From Verrucomicrobiota bacterium (GTDB lineage: Bacteria; Verrucomicrobiota; Verrucomicrobiia; Methylacidiphilales; UBA1321), in NCBI GenBank assembly GCA_013286145.1, contig JABDGH010000015.1, positions 1,574-51,339 on the forward strand: 49,766 bases of DNA. The letters run 5' to 3'. Below are positions 33,249-41,048 of this stretch, in pieces. The notes below the pieces were generated by a model. That model did no database searches. It had not been told where the DNA came from and saw only the letters and a program-made list of their open reading frames with translations. A program made the translations under genes and the position numbers. The stretch's first letter is position 1, and each line of letters opens with the position of its first letter.

Positions 33249-34031
33249 TCACTTTTTGGATCTGATATAATACCAGGCTGCCACCAGGAAGAGGGCGCTG
33301 AAGATGACGATTACGTAAACCCAGGCCGGGACGGGCGCTTCATCGGCGACCGGAACAGCTTGCTCGGGTTGCGGAGCCGTTTTCACGGAAGGTTGTAATG
33401 TCGGTTCGGTGGTGTCGTTGGGAATCACCTTCGGCTGTACCGATGTCGATGGCGCGGATTTATCTGGCGGCAGGGTGTAGCCTGCGTTGACTAATTGCCC
33501 TGGGGACAAGTCGGTCATGGGATAGCGTCCCGGGTTATCAAAATACTTGTCGAGATAAGCCTGATCCTTTGGTTTTTTTGTATCAATGGAACGGATTTTT
33601 TGCAACGTGAGTTGGCCCTTCGATAAATTATAAACCCAGATATTGCCTGTCTCGTTGGTGGTTCGCAGGTAAGTGATCAGCCCCTTGGCGGACGTCTCGG
33701 GCAAATCTTCCATGTGAAGAGTCCCTTCATTAAAAACAATCGGCTTGCCGTCTGCCGTTTTGTCGAGCCGTGTAAATTCCGCGCCATTCGGCACGTAGGC
33801 GACCCAGATATTACCCGGCCCCCCTTCGCTAAATCCGTGGGCGGAGATGAAGAGCACCTTTTCTCCGTTCACATCCAGGGTCATCTGCTGGATTCCGTTG
33901 TTTATGGTCTGGGGATTTTGCGGAGCATCCGGCTGGCTTAAGTAGTCTTCAATCGGATCTTTGACCAGGGAAGCCGCGCAAAGCGGAAGCATCATTCCTC
34001 CAATAAACAATAGTGTGATGAGACGTTTCAT
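33249..34031 (-). CDS. Exported, membrane-anchored protein of unknown function
   Basis: This 260-residue protein has a signal peptide (hydrophobic 4-19, cleavage near CAASLV), a beta-rich region at 40-155 (GEKVLFISAHGFSEGGPGN, ITYLRTTNETGNIWVYNLSK), a Pro/Thr-rich spacer at 185-225, and a C-terminal membrane helix (WVYVIVIFSALFLVAAWYYI) followed by RSKK. This predicts a periplasmic domain tethered to the inner membrane by its C-terminus. I do not recognise the family. It stands alone between the AT-rich cassette and the DUF374 gene. Confidence 0.75.
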   Translation of the reverse strand: MKRLITLLFIGGMMLPLCAASLVKDPIEDYLSQPDAPQNPQTINNGIQQMTLDVNGEKVLFISAHGFSEGGPGNIWVAYVPNGAEFTRLDKTADGKPIVFNEGTLHMEDLPETSAKGLITYLRTTNETGNIWVYNLSKGQLTLQKIRSIDTKKPKDQAYLDKYFDNPGRYPMTDLSPGQLVNAGYTLPPDKSAPSTSVQPKVIPNDTTEPTLQPSVKTAPQPEQAVPVADEAPVPAWVYVIVIFSALFLVAAWYYIRSKK

Positions 34032-34191
34032 AAGAGTAGTGTGTTGTAGCTTAAAATAATGGTTACATCGTTAACGTCGCCCTGACATCGCTTCAAGAAG
34101 GGATGCTCCTGTCACAATTAGGGGCGATAGTTTATTCATGTACAAATTATCTCTCGTTTCGAATAATGCCAGCATCTTTTGATAAAATGCG

Positions 34192-34809
34192 CTAATCGCC
34201 GCCCAAGGCTTCCCCTACCCGTGCACTGATGGCCGTGAGTTCCGCTTCAGTGGCATCCGCAGGAACGGTAATCGGTGCCTCGGAGATCAATCGGCAGGTT
34301 GAGAAAGGAAGCGGAACCTGAAAGCGATCCCAGCTTTTGAGCACGATCTTCCATCCGAGATGGGTGGTAATCGGGATGATGGGACGCTGGGTCGCCTGGG
34401 CCAGCCGAAGTATCCCGGGTTGAACCTGGTAGCGTGGACCGCGCGGGCCGTCGGGAGTGATGACAAGCTCGAGCCGGTCATCCTGCGCAGCGCGGATTGC
34501 GGTCAAAGCCGCAGAGATGCCATGCCTGGAACTGCTGCCGCGCACAGCCTGCACTCCAAATTGCGCGACAACGTCGCTGATGAATTGGCCATCGCGGCTG
34601 CGGCTGATGAATGCCCGCGCCGTCCGTCCTTTGAAATGGCGTTCGTGAAATGAGGCCATGAGGAAAAGTCGATTATGCCAAAAAGCGAGGATGACCGGCG
34701 GATGATCCGGTTGGTCGAAGATGCCGCCGCGATCCTCAACCTTGATGCGCAAGGTCGAGACGAGCAACCGGATCGCCAGGGCGCTAATCCATGGGAATAA
34801 CTTTTTCAT
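34192..34809 (-). CDS. DUF374 lysophospholipid acyltransferase-like protein
   Basis: This 205-residue protein has an N-terminal hydrophobic segment and the DUF374 set of motifs: ILAFWHNRLFLM (acyltransferase His region), SRSRDGQFIS, AVRGSSSRHG and LVITPDGPRGPRYQVQPG. The family is related to the LpxL/PlsC acyltransferases and is thought to act on lipid A or phospholipid precursors at the inner membrane, but it is mostly uncharacterised. Its start overlaps the MFS gene stop (ATGA). Grouping with lysS and the transporter looks like operon packing. Confidence 0.85.
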   Translation of the reverse strand: MKKLFPWISALAIRLLVSTLRIKVEDRGGIFDQPDHPPVILAFWHNRLFLMASFHERHFKGRTARAFISRSRDGQFISDVVAQFGVQAVRGSSSRHGISAALTAIRAAQDDRLELVITPDGPRGPRYQVQPGILRLAQATQRPIIPITTHLGWKIVLKSWDRFQVPLPFSTCRLISEAPITVPADATEAELTAISARVGEALGGD

Positions 34810-36209
34810 CCGGGCCCCGATCCACGCAGCCGACCAATGAGGCGCGAAACCGCCCGGCTGGGAGTTTTGACCAACAGTTCGTGCATGAAGGCATCCCAGG
34901 TCATGGTTTTGGGTTCAGGTACGTTTCCGAGGAAACACAATCCGATGAGGATGATAAGGCAGATGGTGGAGTAGAAAAGGCTGTAGGTATTCCAGTGCCA
35001 GAAACCCCAGACGATATTCCAATGGGCGAGGTGATCCATGATCGGCCCCCAGAAAAGTCCTCCAATGCCGAGGGTGATGTTGGCAGTCACGCTGTAAAGC
35101 GCGAGGAAGTGGGGGCGTCCCATCTGGGGGACGAGGCCCATGACCATTCGGACATTGGCGAGGTTCCAGAGCGCGCCGCCAAAAGCGGCGGTGCAGACCT
35201 GGACGCAGAGCATCGGCATGATGAATCGGTGAGGAATTAACCCGCCCGCGTAGAGTGCCCAGCCACCGAAATGAGAAGCGAAAAAGAAATTCGAGACCGT
35301 CAGGACTGGCTTGTTACCCGCACGATCAATGAGCGGTGCCACCAAAAACAGCATCAACGCGAGGACGATAGTCGTGAAGGCTCCGACGAGCAGGATGCCA
35401 GCCTCGCTGATATTGAGGAACGTCTTGAAATAACGAACCCAAAAGGCAGACGAACCGCCCAGCGCCAGGTTGATGATGACGTTGTAGCGAATGTACTTGA
35501 AAAACGGCGGATAAAAAAAGATCTCGCGCCAGGGGATTGGCCTGCGATTTCGATCAATTTTTTCCACCGGTACATCCGGAACGCGCCGCAAAAAAAGAAG
35601 ACTGATAAAGGCACAAACTGCGCTAAGCGAAAAGACGACGCCGTAGGCATACCAAGCCTCATGAACGTTAAAGAGCAGGCTCGAAAGAAAGAGGCAGACG
35701 ACCGTGGCACCAGCGCCCGCCATCTGATCCCTGGCCAGAAATTCGCCCCGGCGATTTTCGGGCACGATGTGGGTAAACCACGGCAACATGCCGCATACGG
35801 AAATGCTCCGCATCGTATTGTAAATGAACAAAAGAATGATTATTGAATAAATTCGCGTGGTGTTGTCGATCCTCTGATCAGGCAGAAAGGCGACGATGGC
35901 CATTCCGATCACGACGAAACTGCGGCTGATCCAGCCGGCCAGGACAAAGCGACGGTAGCCCACCCGCTCGACAAATCGAGCTGATGGAATCTGCAGGATA
36001 TTGAGGAAGGGGGCCAGGGTGGCCGCAATGGCGAAAATGGTCGCGGTGGCGTTGAGATGTTGCAAGAAAAGCAGCATGGGAGAACCCAAGACGATGCTCC
36101 ATGAGGCGGTATTGAATACCTCGAAGATATAGACGTTATGGATGCCGGGCGGCATCGGTTCCTGCGAAGACGACGCTCCTGCTTCCTTGTTAGGATGGAG
36201 TAAGCTCAT
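34806..36209 (-). CDS. Major facilitator superfamily transporter
   Basis: This 467-residue protein has about twelve hydrophobic helices in two halves, with a cytoplasmic loop near 205-225 (RRVPDVPVEKIDRNRRPIPW). A motif-A-like segment follows helix 2 (SARFVERVGYRRFVLAGW). The substrate is unknown: nothing in the sequence distinguishes sugar, drug or peptide transport. It lies 5 bases after lysS and overlaps the DUF374 gene, so the three are almost certainly one transcript. Confidence 0.85.
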   Translation of the reverse strand: MSLLHPNKEAGASSSQEPMPPGIHNVYIFEVFNTASWSIVLGSPMLLFLQHLNATATIFAIAATLAPFLNILQIPSARFVERVGYRRFVLAGWISRSFVVIGMAIVAFLPDQRIDNTTRIYSIIILLFIYNTMRSISVCGMLPWFTHIVPENRRGEFLARDQMAGAGATVVCLFLSSLLFNVHEAWYAYGVVFSLSAVCAFISLLFLRRVPDVPVEKIDRNRRPIPWREIFFYPPFFKYIRYNVIINLALGGSSAFWVRYFKTFLNISEAGILLVGAFTTIVLALMLFLVAPLIDRAGNKPVLTVSNFFFASHFGGWALYAGGLIPHRFIMPMLCVQVCTAAFGGALWNLANVRMVMGLVPQMGRPHFLALYSVTANITLGIGGLFWGPIMDHLAHWNIVWGFWHWNTYSLFYSTICLIILIGLCFLGNVPEPKTMTWDAFMHELLVKTPSRAVSRLIGRLRGSGPG

Positions 36210-36214
36210 GTCGT

Positions 36215-37675
36215 TTAAGACTTGGGCTTGAGAAGAGGGAAGAGGATCACATCGCGGATCGATTCAGCGCCCGTCAGAGTCATGACCAGACGGTCGATAC
36301 CAAGGCCGATTCCACCAGCGGGGGGCATTCCGTATTCGAGCGCGGTGAGAAAATCTTCATCGAGATTCTGCTGTTCTTCTCCCGCCTGTGCTTCGAGGCG
36401 CTGGCGTTGAACGATGGGATTGTTCAATTCGCTGTAACCGGGGGCGACTTCCTGCCCGGCGATAATGAGTTCAAAGACATCGACTGTGGAGGGGTCTGCG
36501 GCGGTCTGCCGCGCGAGCGGAACCAGTTCCGTGGGAAGATGTGTAACGAAAAGCGGATTACGTGTTTTCGCTTCGACGAGTTTTTCGAAGACCTGATTGG
36601 TGACTTCAAAATCCTCCATCGCAGGTGAGATTTCGACGCCCAACTTCGCGCACCGTTCGCGACGTTCCTGCACGCTGATCGTAAACCAGTCGTCACCGGC
36701 GGCAGCGCGGACGAGTTCGCGGTAGGGCTTGCGCGGCCAGGGCTGCGTGAGGTCGATGGGCGCGAGAGCGGGAATGGCACCGTCCTCACTGGCGGGACGC
36801 CCCCCGACCTGAAGCGAACCGGTGACCTTGAGCGCGACGCTGGTGATAAGATCCTCGACCAGTTGCGCCATCGTGCCGAAATCGGCGTAGGCCCAGTAAG
36901 CCTCCAGCATGGTGAACTCGGGATTGTGACGGCGCGAAATGCCTTCGTTGCGGAAATTGCGGTTGATTTCAAACACGCGCGTGAAGCCGCCGACGAGCAA
37001 TCGCTTGAGATAAAGCTCGGGCGCGATGCGCATGTAAAGGTCGATGCCGAGCGCGTTGTGCTTCGTGACGAATGGACGTGCCGCCGCGCCACCCGCGATG
37101 GTCTGCATCATCGGCGTTTCAACTTCGATGAAACTGCGTTCCTCGAAGAAACGTCGGACTTCGCTGACGATGCGGCTGCGGAGAAGCAAAACGCGGCGCG
37201 CTTCTTCGCTGACGATGAGATCGACATAACGCTGACGATAGCGCTGCTCAACATCGGAGAGGCCGTACCACTGGCTGGGAATGGGGCGAAGCGATTTGGA
37301 AAGAATTTTCAGGTCGGAAAGGCGGACGGTCTTTTCTCCCGTCTTGGTCGTGAAAAGAGTCCCCTCGCCGCCGATGAAGTCGCCGATGTCGAGAAGCTTC
37401 CAGAAAGCGAACTTGTCACCGAGTCCCTGCACCTGCGCGTAAACCTGGAGCTTGCCGGTCTCGTCCTGGATGTGAGCGAAGACGTTCTTGCCCATTTCGC
37501 GCTTGGAAATAAGTCTCCCGGCAATTCGCACCGGACGTTCATCGGCATAATTTTCCACGACCTGACGGCAGGTCTCCGCGCCGGGAAAAGCCTCGCCGAA
37601 GGGGTCGATGCCCATCTCGCGCCAAGTGTCCAGCCGTGCCCGGCGCAATGCTAAAAGTTCGCTTTCGTCTTCCAT
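36215..37675 (-). CDS. lysS: Lysyl-tRNA synthetase, class II
   Basis: This 486-residue enzyme has an N-terminal OB-fold anticodon domain (about 50-150; VRIAGRLISKREMGKNVFAH) and a class II catalytic core. Motif 1 is near FFEERSFIEVETPMM, motif 2 is FRNEGISRRHNPEFTMLE, and motif 3 is GGIGLGIDRLVMTLTG near the C-terminus. It charges tRNA-Lys. Length is normal for the bacterial class II form. It heads the lysS-MFS-DUF374 operon. Confidence 0.97.
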   Translation of the reverse strand: MEDESELLALRRARLDTWREMGIDPFGEAFPGAETCRQVVENYADERPVRIAGRLISKREMGKNVFAHIQDETGKLQVYAQVQGLGDKFAFWKLLDIGDFIGGEGTLFTTKTGEKTVRLSDLKILSKSLRPIPSQWYGLSDVEQRYRQRYVDLIVSEEARRVLLLRSRIVSEVRRFFEERSFIEVETPMMQTIAGGAAARPFVTKHNALGIDLYMRIAPELYLKRLLVGGFTRVFEINRNFRNEGISRRHNPEFTMLEAYWAYADFGTMAQLVEDLITSVALKVTGSLQVGGRPASEDGAIPALAPIDLTQPWPRKPYRELVRAAAGDDWFTISVQERRERCAKLGVEISPAMEDFEVTNQVFEKLVEAKTRNPLFVTHLPTELVPLARQTAADPSTVDVFELIIAGQEVAPGYSELNNPIVQRQRLEAQAGEEQQNLDEDFLTALEYGMPPAGGIGLGIDRLVMTLTGAESIRDVILFPLLKPKS

Positions 37676-37788
37676 AGGAAAGGTTGAGCGTAGAGGCTCT
37701 CTCCCCTTTCGCCAAGGCTGTGTCGCTATTTTTTTACGGAATTACGGAAAGCAGACGGAATTTACGGAATTTTTTACTCTACAACTCC

Positions 37789-37890
37789 GTCATCCTGAGC
37801 TTGTCGAAGGATCAGCCCTCAAAAAGCGTACGACTCGCCCTGCAAGTGTGGACTTCTCGGGAGCTGATCCTTCGACAAGCTCAGGATGAC
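37789..37890. repeat. Intergenic element with perfect 28-bp terminal inverted repeats (GTCATYCYGAGC family, copy 4)
   Basis: The gap 37676-38057 has no gene. The left arm starts GTCATCCTGAGCTTGTCG and the right arm ends CGACAAGCTCAGGATGAC; the two arms match over 28 bases with no mismatch, around a 46-base centre. On both sides lie short degenerate repeats of the form TTACGGAATT / TTAATTCCGTCAAAATCA, also seen near 3255-3285. The remaining bases show nothing further. Confidence 0.85.
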
Positions 37891-38057
37891 CGGGTGTAAG
37901 CAAGCGACCGCCTCCCTAATCCTGTTAATCATATTAATCCTGTCAAAAAAATTCCGTGAATTCCGTTTGTCTTTCGTTAATTCCGTCAAAATCAACGTCA
38001 GGTTCACCGCTACATTAAGATTTCTCACCAATCGAAAACGGAGTAAGCTTTGCGATT

Positions 38058-41036
38058 GTGTCGCGCAATGCCTTTCCCCAACGACTCGTCGCTCTCGGAG
38101 CCGACGGGGCCGATATTCTTTACCAACTCGGAGCATGGCCGCAGGTGGTGGGAATTACGGCTTTCTATAAGTTGCCGAAGGGCGCGAAAGAAAAACCGCG
38201 CGTCAGCGGCTTTTCCTCGGGAAACATGGAGGCGATCCTGCACCTTAAGCCCGACCTGGTCATCACCTCGACCGACGTGCAGCATCAACTTGCCTCCGAT
38301 TTGATCAAGGCGGGCGTGACGGTCTGGGCGATTAATTCCCGGAGCCTAGAGGAGATTTACGATGCGATTCGCAACCTGGGCCAACTCGTCCGCAAAAGCG
38401 ACCGCGCGGAGCAATTAGTGGCGCAAATGGAAAACGATTTGCGACCGGTCGCAATTTACGGCGCGCACCGCCCCCGCGTCTATTTCGAGGAGTGGCCGGA
38501 ACCGCTCGTGACGGGAATCGGTTGGGTATCGGAGTTGATCGAACGGGCGGGCGGAATCGATATTTTCGCCGATAAACGTCACGAAAAAAAAGCGGCGGCG
38601 CGCGTCGTTACATCGGAGGACATCATCGTACAGACGCCGGAGATCATCTTCGCATCGTGGTGCGGAAAGCCGGTACAGATGGCGGAGATCACGTCGCGAC
38701 CCGGTTGGGATAAGCTGCCTGCCGTAAGCGCGGGCCGCGTCTTCGAGATTCCCTCCGATGACATTCTGCAATCGGGGCCGGGACTCGTTCGCGGTTACGA
38801 AATTTTGAAGAAAGAAATCGGTCGCCTGGTTCCTTCGTCACGCGGTCGTCACAATTCCCGCGTTGCCCGTTCTCCACGGAAAAGAGTATCTTCAACCTCC
38901 CCCATGACGACGCCCGACATTTCCGATCCACAGTTCTTTATCAATCGCGAATTGAGCTGGCTGGCGTTTAATCGCCGGGTCCTGGAGGAGGCGCAGGATA
39001 CGAGCCAGCCGCTGCTGGAACGGGTGCGCTTTCTCGGGATTGTGACGTCCAATCTCGATGAGTTTTTTGAAGTGCGCGTCGCGGGTCTCAAGCAACAGAT
39101 CGAACATGACTCGGACGATTCGGGCCCGGACGGCTTGGGCGCACGGCAGACTTTTGACGCCATTCGCGCGAATGTGTTGAAGCTGATCGACGACCAGTAT
39201 CAACTTTGGAACCGCGAGCTTCTTCCGGCTCTCGGGGAACACGGAGTCTATCTGCACGAGTTCAAGAAAATGAGCAAAGAGGACCAGGCGTGGGCCTCGC
39301 ACTATTTCAAGGAGGAGGTTTTCCCGGTATTGACGCCACTGGCGGTTGATGCAAGCCATCCCTTCCCGCAACTCCAGAACAAAAGCCACAATCTTTTCCT
39401 GCGTTTGAAACGGCCCGAACGGCCAACCGAAGTTCTTCACGCCGTGGTGCAGATTCCGCGCGTTTTGCCCCGGCTGGTGCGCATCCCCCATCCCTCCGCG
39501 AACAAATGGCACTACATTCTCATCCAGAATTTGATCCAGAATCACATTCACGACCTGTTCCCCGGTTTGATCGTCGATCAGGTTTACGGATTCCGGATCA
39601 CGCGCAATAGCGATCTCTATATCGACGAGGAAGAAGCGGAAAATTTGCTGCGTACCATTGAGGATGAACTGCGCAAACGCGCACGCGGCAATGCGGTACG
39701 ACTCGAAATCGAACAGGGCTGCCCACCCGACATGCGACATGTGCTCCTCGACATTTTCAAGCTGACTGAGGATGACGTTTACCTGATCAACGGCCCGCTC
39801 AATTTCCTGCACCTGACGCCGCTGACTTCCATCGACGCGCTGGCCTCATTGCGCGACAAGCCTTTCATACCCGTCACCTCGCCTGTCTTACCCGCCGGTT
39901 CCGATTACTTCGAGATTCTACGTCATCAGGATGTGCTGCTGCATCATCCCTACGAAAGCTTCACCAGCGTCGTCGAATTTTTGGAACATGCCGCGTCTGA
40001 TCCCGCCGTGCTCGCGATTAAACTGACGCTCTATCGCACAAGTGGCGACTCACCAATTGTACTCTCGTTGATTCGTGCCGCCGAACTCGGCAAGCAGGTC
40101 ACCGTGCTCGTTGAACTGCGCGCGCGCTTCGACGAGGCCAACAACATCAACTGGGCGCGTCAATTGGAAGAAGCTGGTGTCCATGTTGTTTACGGACTGG
40201 TGGGACTCAAAACGCATTGCAAAGTGTTGATGGTCGTGCGTCGCGATGAGGATCGGTTGCGTCACTACCTCCATCTCGGCACGGGAAACTATCACCCGAG
40301 CACGGCCCGTTTTTACACCGACCTGAGCGTTCTCACCTCCAATCACGACCTGGGAGAGGAAGTCGCCTCGCTTTTTAACACGCTGACCGGACTTTCAGAA
40401 TTCAAGGGCGTGAAGCAACTCATCGTCGCCCCATTCCAGATGCACGATGCGTTCCTGAAATTGATCCAGCACGAGCGCGACCTCGCCCGGCAGGGCAAGG
40501 AAGGGCGAATCATCGTGAAGCTCAATTCCCTGGTGGAGGAGAGCTTCATCACCGCGCTCTATGAGGCTTCGCAGGCGGGCGTAAAAATTGACCTTATCAT
40601 CCGCGGCATCTGCTGTCTGCGTCCCGGTGTGCCCGGCGTGAGCGAGAACATCAACGTCATCAGCATCGTGGGCCGTTTCCTCGAGCACAGCCGGATTTAC
40701 TACTTTGGCAACGGCGGTAAATCGAAGGTTTATCTTGGCAGCGCGGACTGGATGCCGCGCAATCTTTTCCGTCGGGTCGAAGTGGTTTTCCCGGTGCTCG
40801 ATCCGGGTTCGAGCAAACGAATCATCCATGAAATCCTGCCCGCCTACCTGAGCGATTGCGTGAAGGCGCGCGTGCTCGATTCCGATGGGATCTATACCCG
40901 CGCCAAGGCACCCGTCGGCAAGGAACCCGCCCAGGCCCAACTCACTTTCCGCAAACTTGCCCGCGAAGCCGCCTCGCGCCGCGTCGAAGCCAAGCCGGAA
41001 CGGGTCGAGAAAGCGGAAAAAAAGCCTACCGCTTAA
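38058..41036 (+). CDS. ppk1: Periplasmic-binding-fold domain fused to polyphosphate kinase 1
   Basis: One uninterrupted 992-codon frame from GTG 38058. Residues 1-265 match cobalamin/haem ABC binding proteins of the BtuF type (RLVALGADGADILYQLGAWP, PRVSGFSSGNMEAILHLKPD, IEIPSDD-like end) but have no signal peptide. Residues 266-282 are an Arg/Ser-rich linker with no domain character. From Met283 (ATG 38904) a full polyphosphate kinase 1 follows: INRELSWLAFNRRVLEEA, catalytic His720 in GLKTHCKVL (about 438 of the kinase part) and His739 in HLGTGNYHPSTARFYTD. PPK1 reversibly makes polyphosphate from ATP. Either a true fusion, or two genes that lost the separating stop; translation of the kinase from ATG 38904 cannot be excluded, although no Shine-Dalgarno precedes it. 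Confidence 0.9.
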   Translation: MSRNAFPQRLVALGADGADILYQLGAWPQVVGITAFYKLPKGAKEKPRVSGFSSGNMEAILHLKPDLVITSTDVQHQLASDLIKAGVTVWAINSRSLEEIYDAIRNLGQLVRKSDRAEQLVAQMENDLRPVAIYGAHRPRVYFEEWPEPLVTGIGWVSELIERAGGIDIFADKRHEKKAAARVVTSEDIIVQTPEIIFASWCGKPVQMAEITSRPGWDKLPAVSAGRVFEIPSDDILQSGPGLVRGYEILKKEIGRLVPSSRGRHNSRVARSPRKRVSSTSPMTTPDISDPQFFINRELSWLAFNRRVLEEAQDTSQPLLERVRFLGIVTSNLDEFFEVRVAGLKQQIEHDSDDSGPDGLGARQTFDAIRANVLKLIDDQYQLWNRELLPALGEHGVYLHEFKKMSKEDQAWASHYFKEEVFPVLTPLAVDASHPFPQLQNKSHNLFLRLKRPERPTEVLHAVVQIPRVLPRLVRIPHPSANKWHYILIQNLIQNHIHDLFPGLIVDQVYGFRITRNSDLYIDEEEAENLLRTIEDELRKRARGNAVRLEIEQGCPPDMRHVLLDIFKLTEDDVYLINGPLNFLHLTPLTSIDALASLRDKPFIPVTSPVLPAGSDYFEILRHQDVLLHHPYESFTSVVEFLEHAASDPAVLAIKLTLYRTSGDSPIVLSLIRAAELGKQVTVLVELRARFDEANNINWARQLEEAGVHVVYGLVGLKTHCKVLMVVRRDEDRLRHYLHLGTGNYHPSTARFYTDLSVLTSNHDLGEEVASLFNTLTGLSEFKGVKQLIVAPFQMHDAFLKLIQHERDLARQGKEGRIIVKLNSLVEESFITALYEASQAGVKIDLIIRGICCLRPGVPGVSENINVISIVGRFLEHSRIYYFGNGGKSKVYLGSADWMPRNLFRRVEVVFPVLDPGSSKRIIHEILPAYLSDCVKARVLDSDGIYTRAKAPVGKEPAQAQLTFRKLAREAASRRVEAKPERVEKAEKKPTA

Positions 41037-41048
41037 CCTCTCTTAATT

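Noticed and set aside
36863-37654. 263-residue plus-strand frame
   Set aside because: Antisense to lysS, whose class II motifs are intact; no protein family resemblance.
34192-37675. Functional link between lysS, MFS transporter and DUF374 acyltransferase as an aminoacyl-lipid system
   Set aside because: Tempting because lysyl-phosphatidylglycerol synthesis uses Lys-tRNA, but neither partner shows MprF/GNAT-like aminoacyl transfer motifs; simple operon packing is enough.
38892-39812. 306-residue minus-strand frame
   Set aside because: Antisense to the polyphosphate kinase part; composition is typical of a codon shadow.
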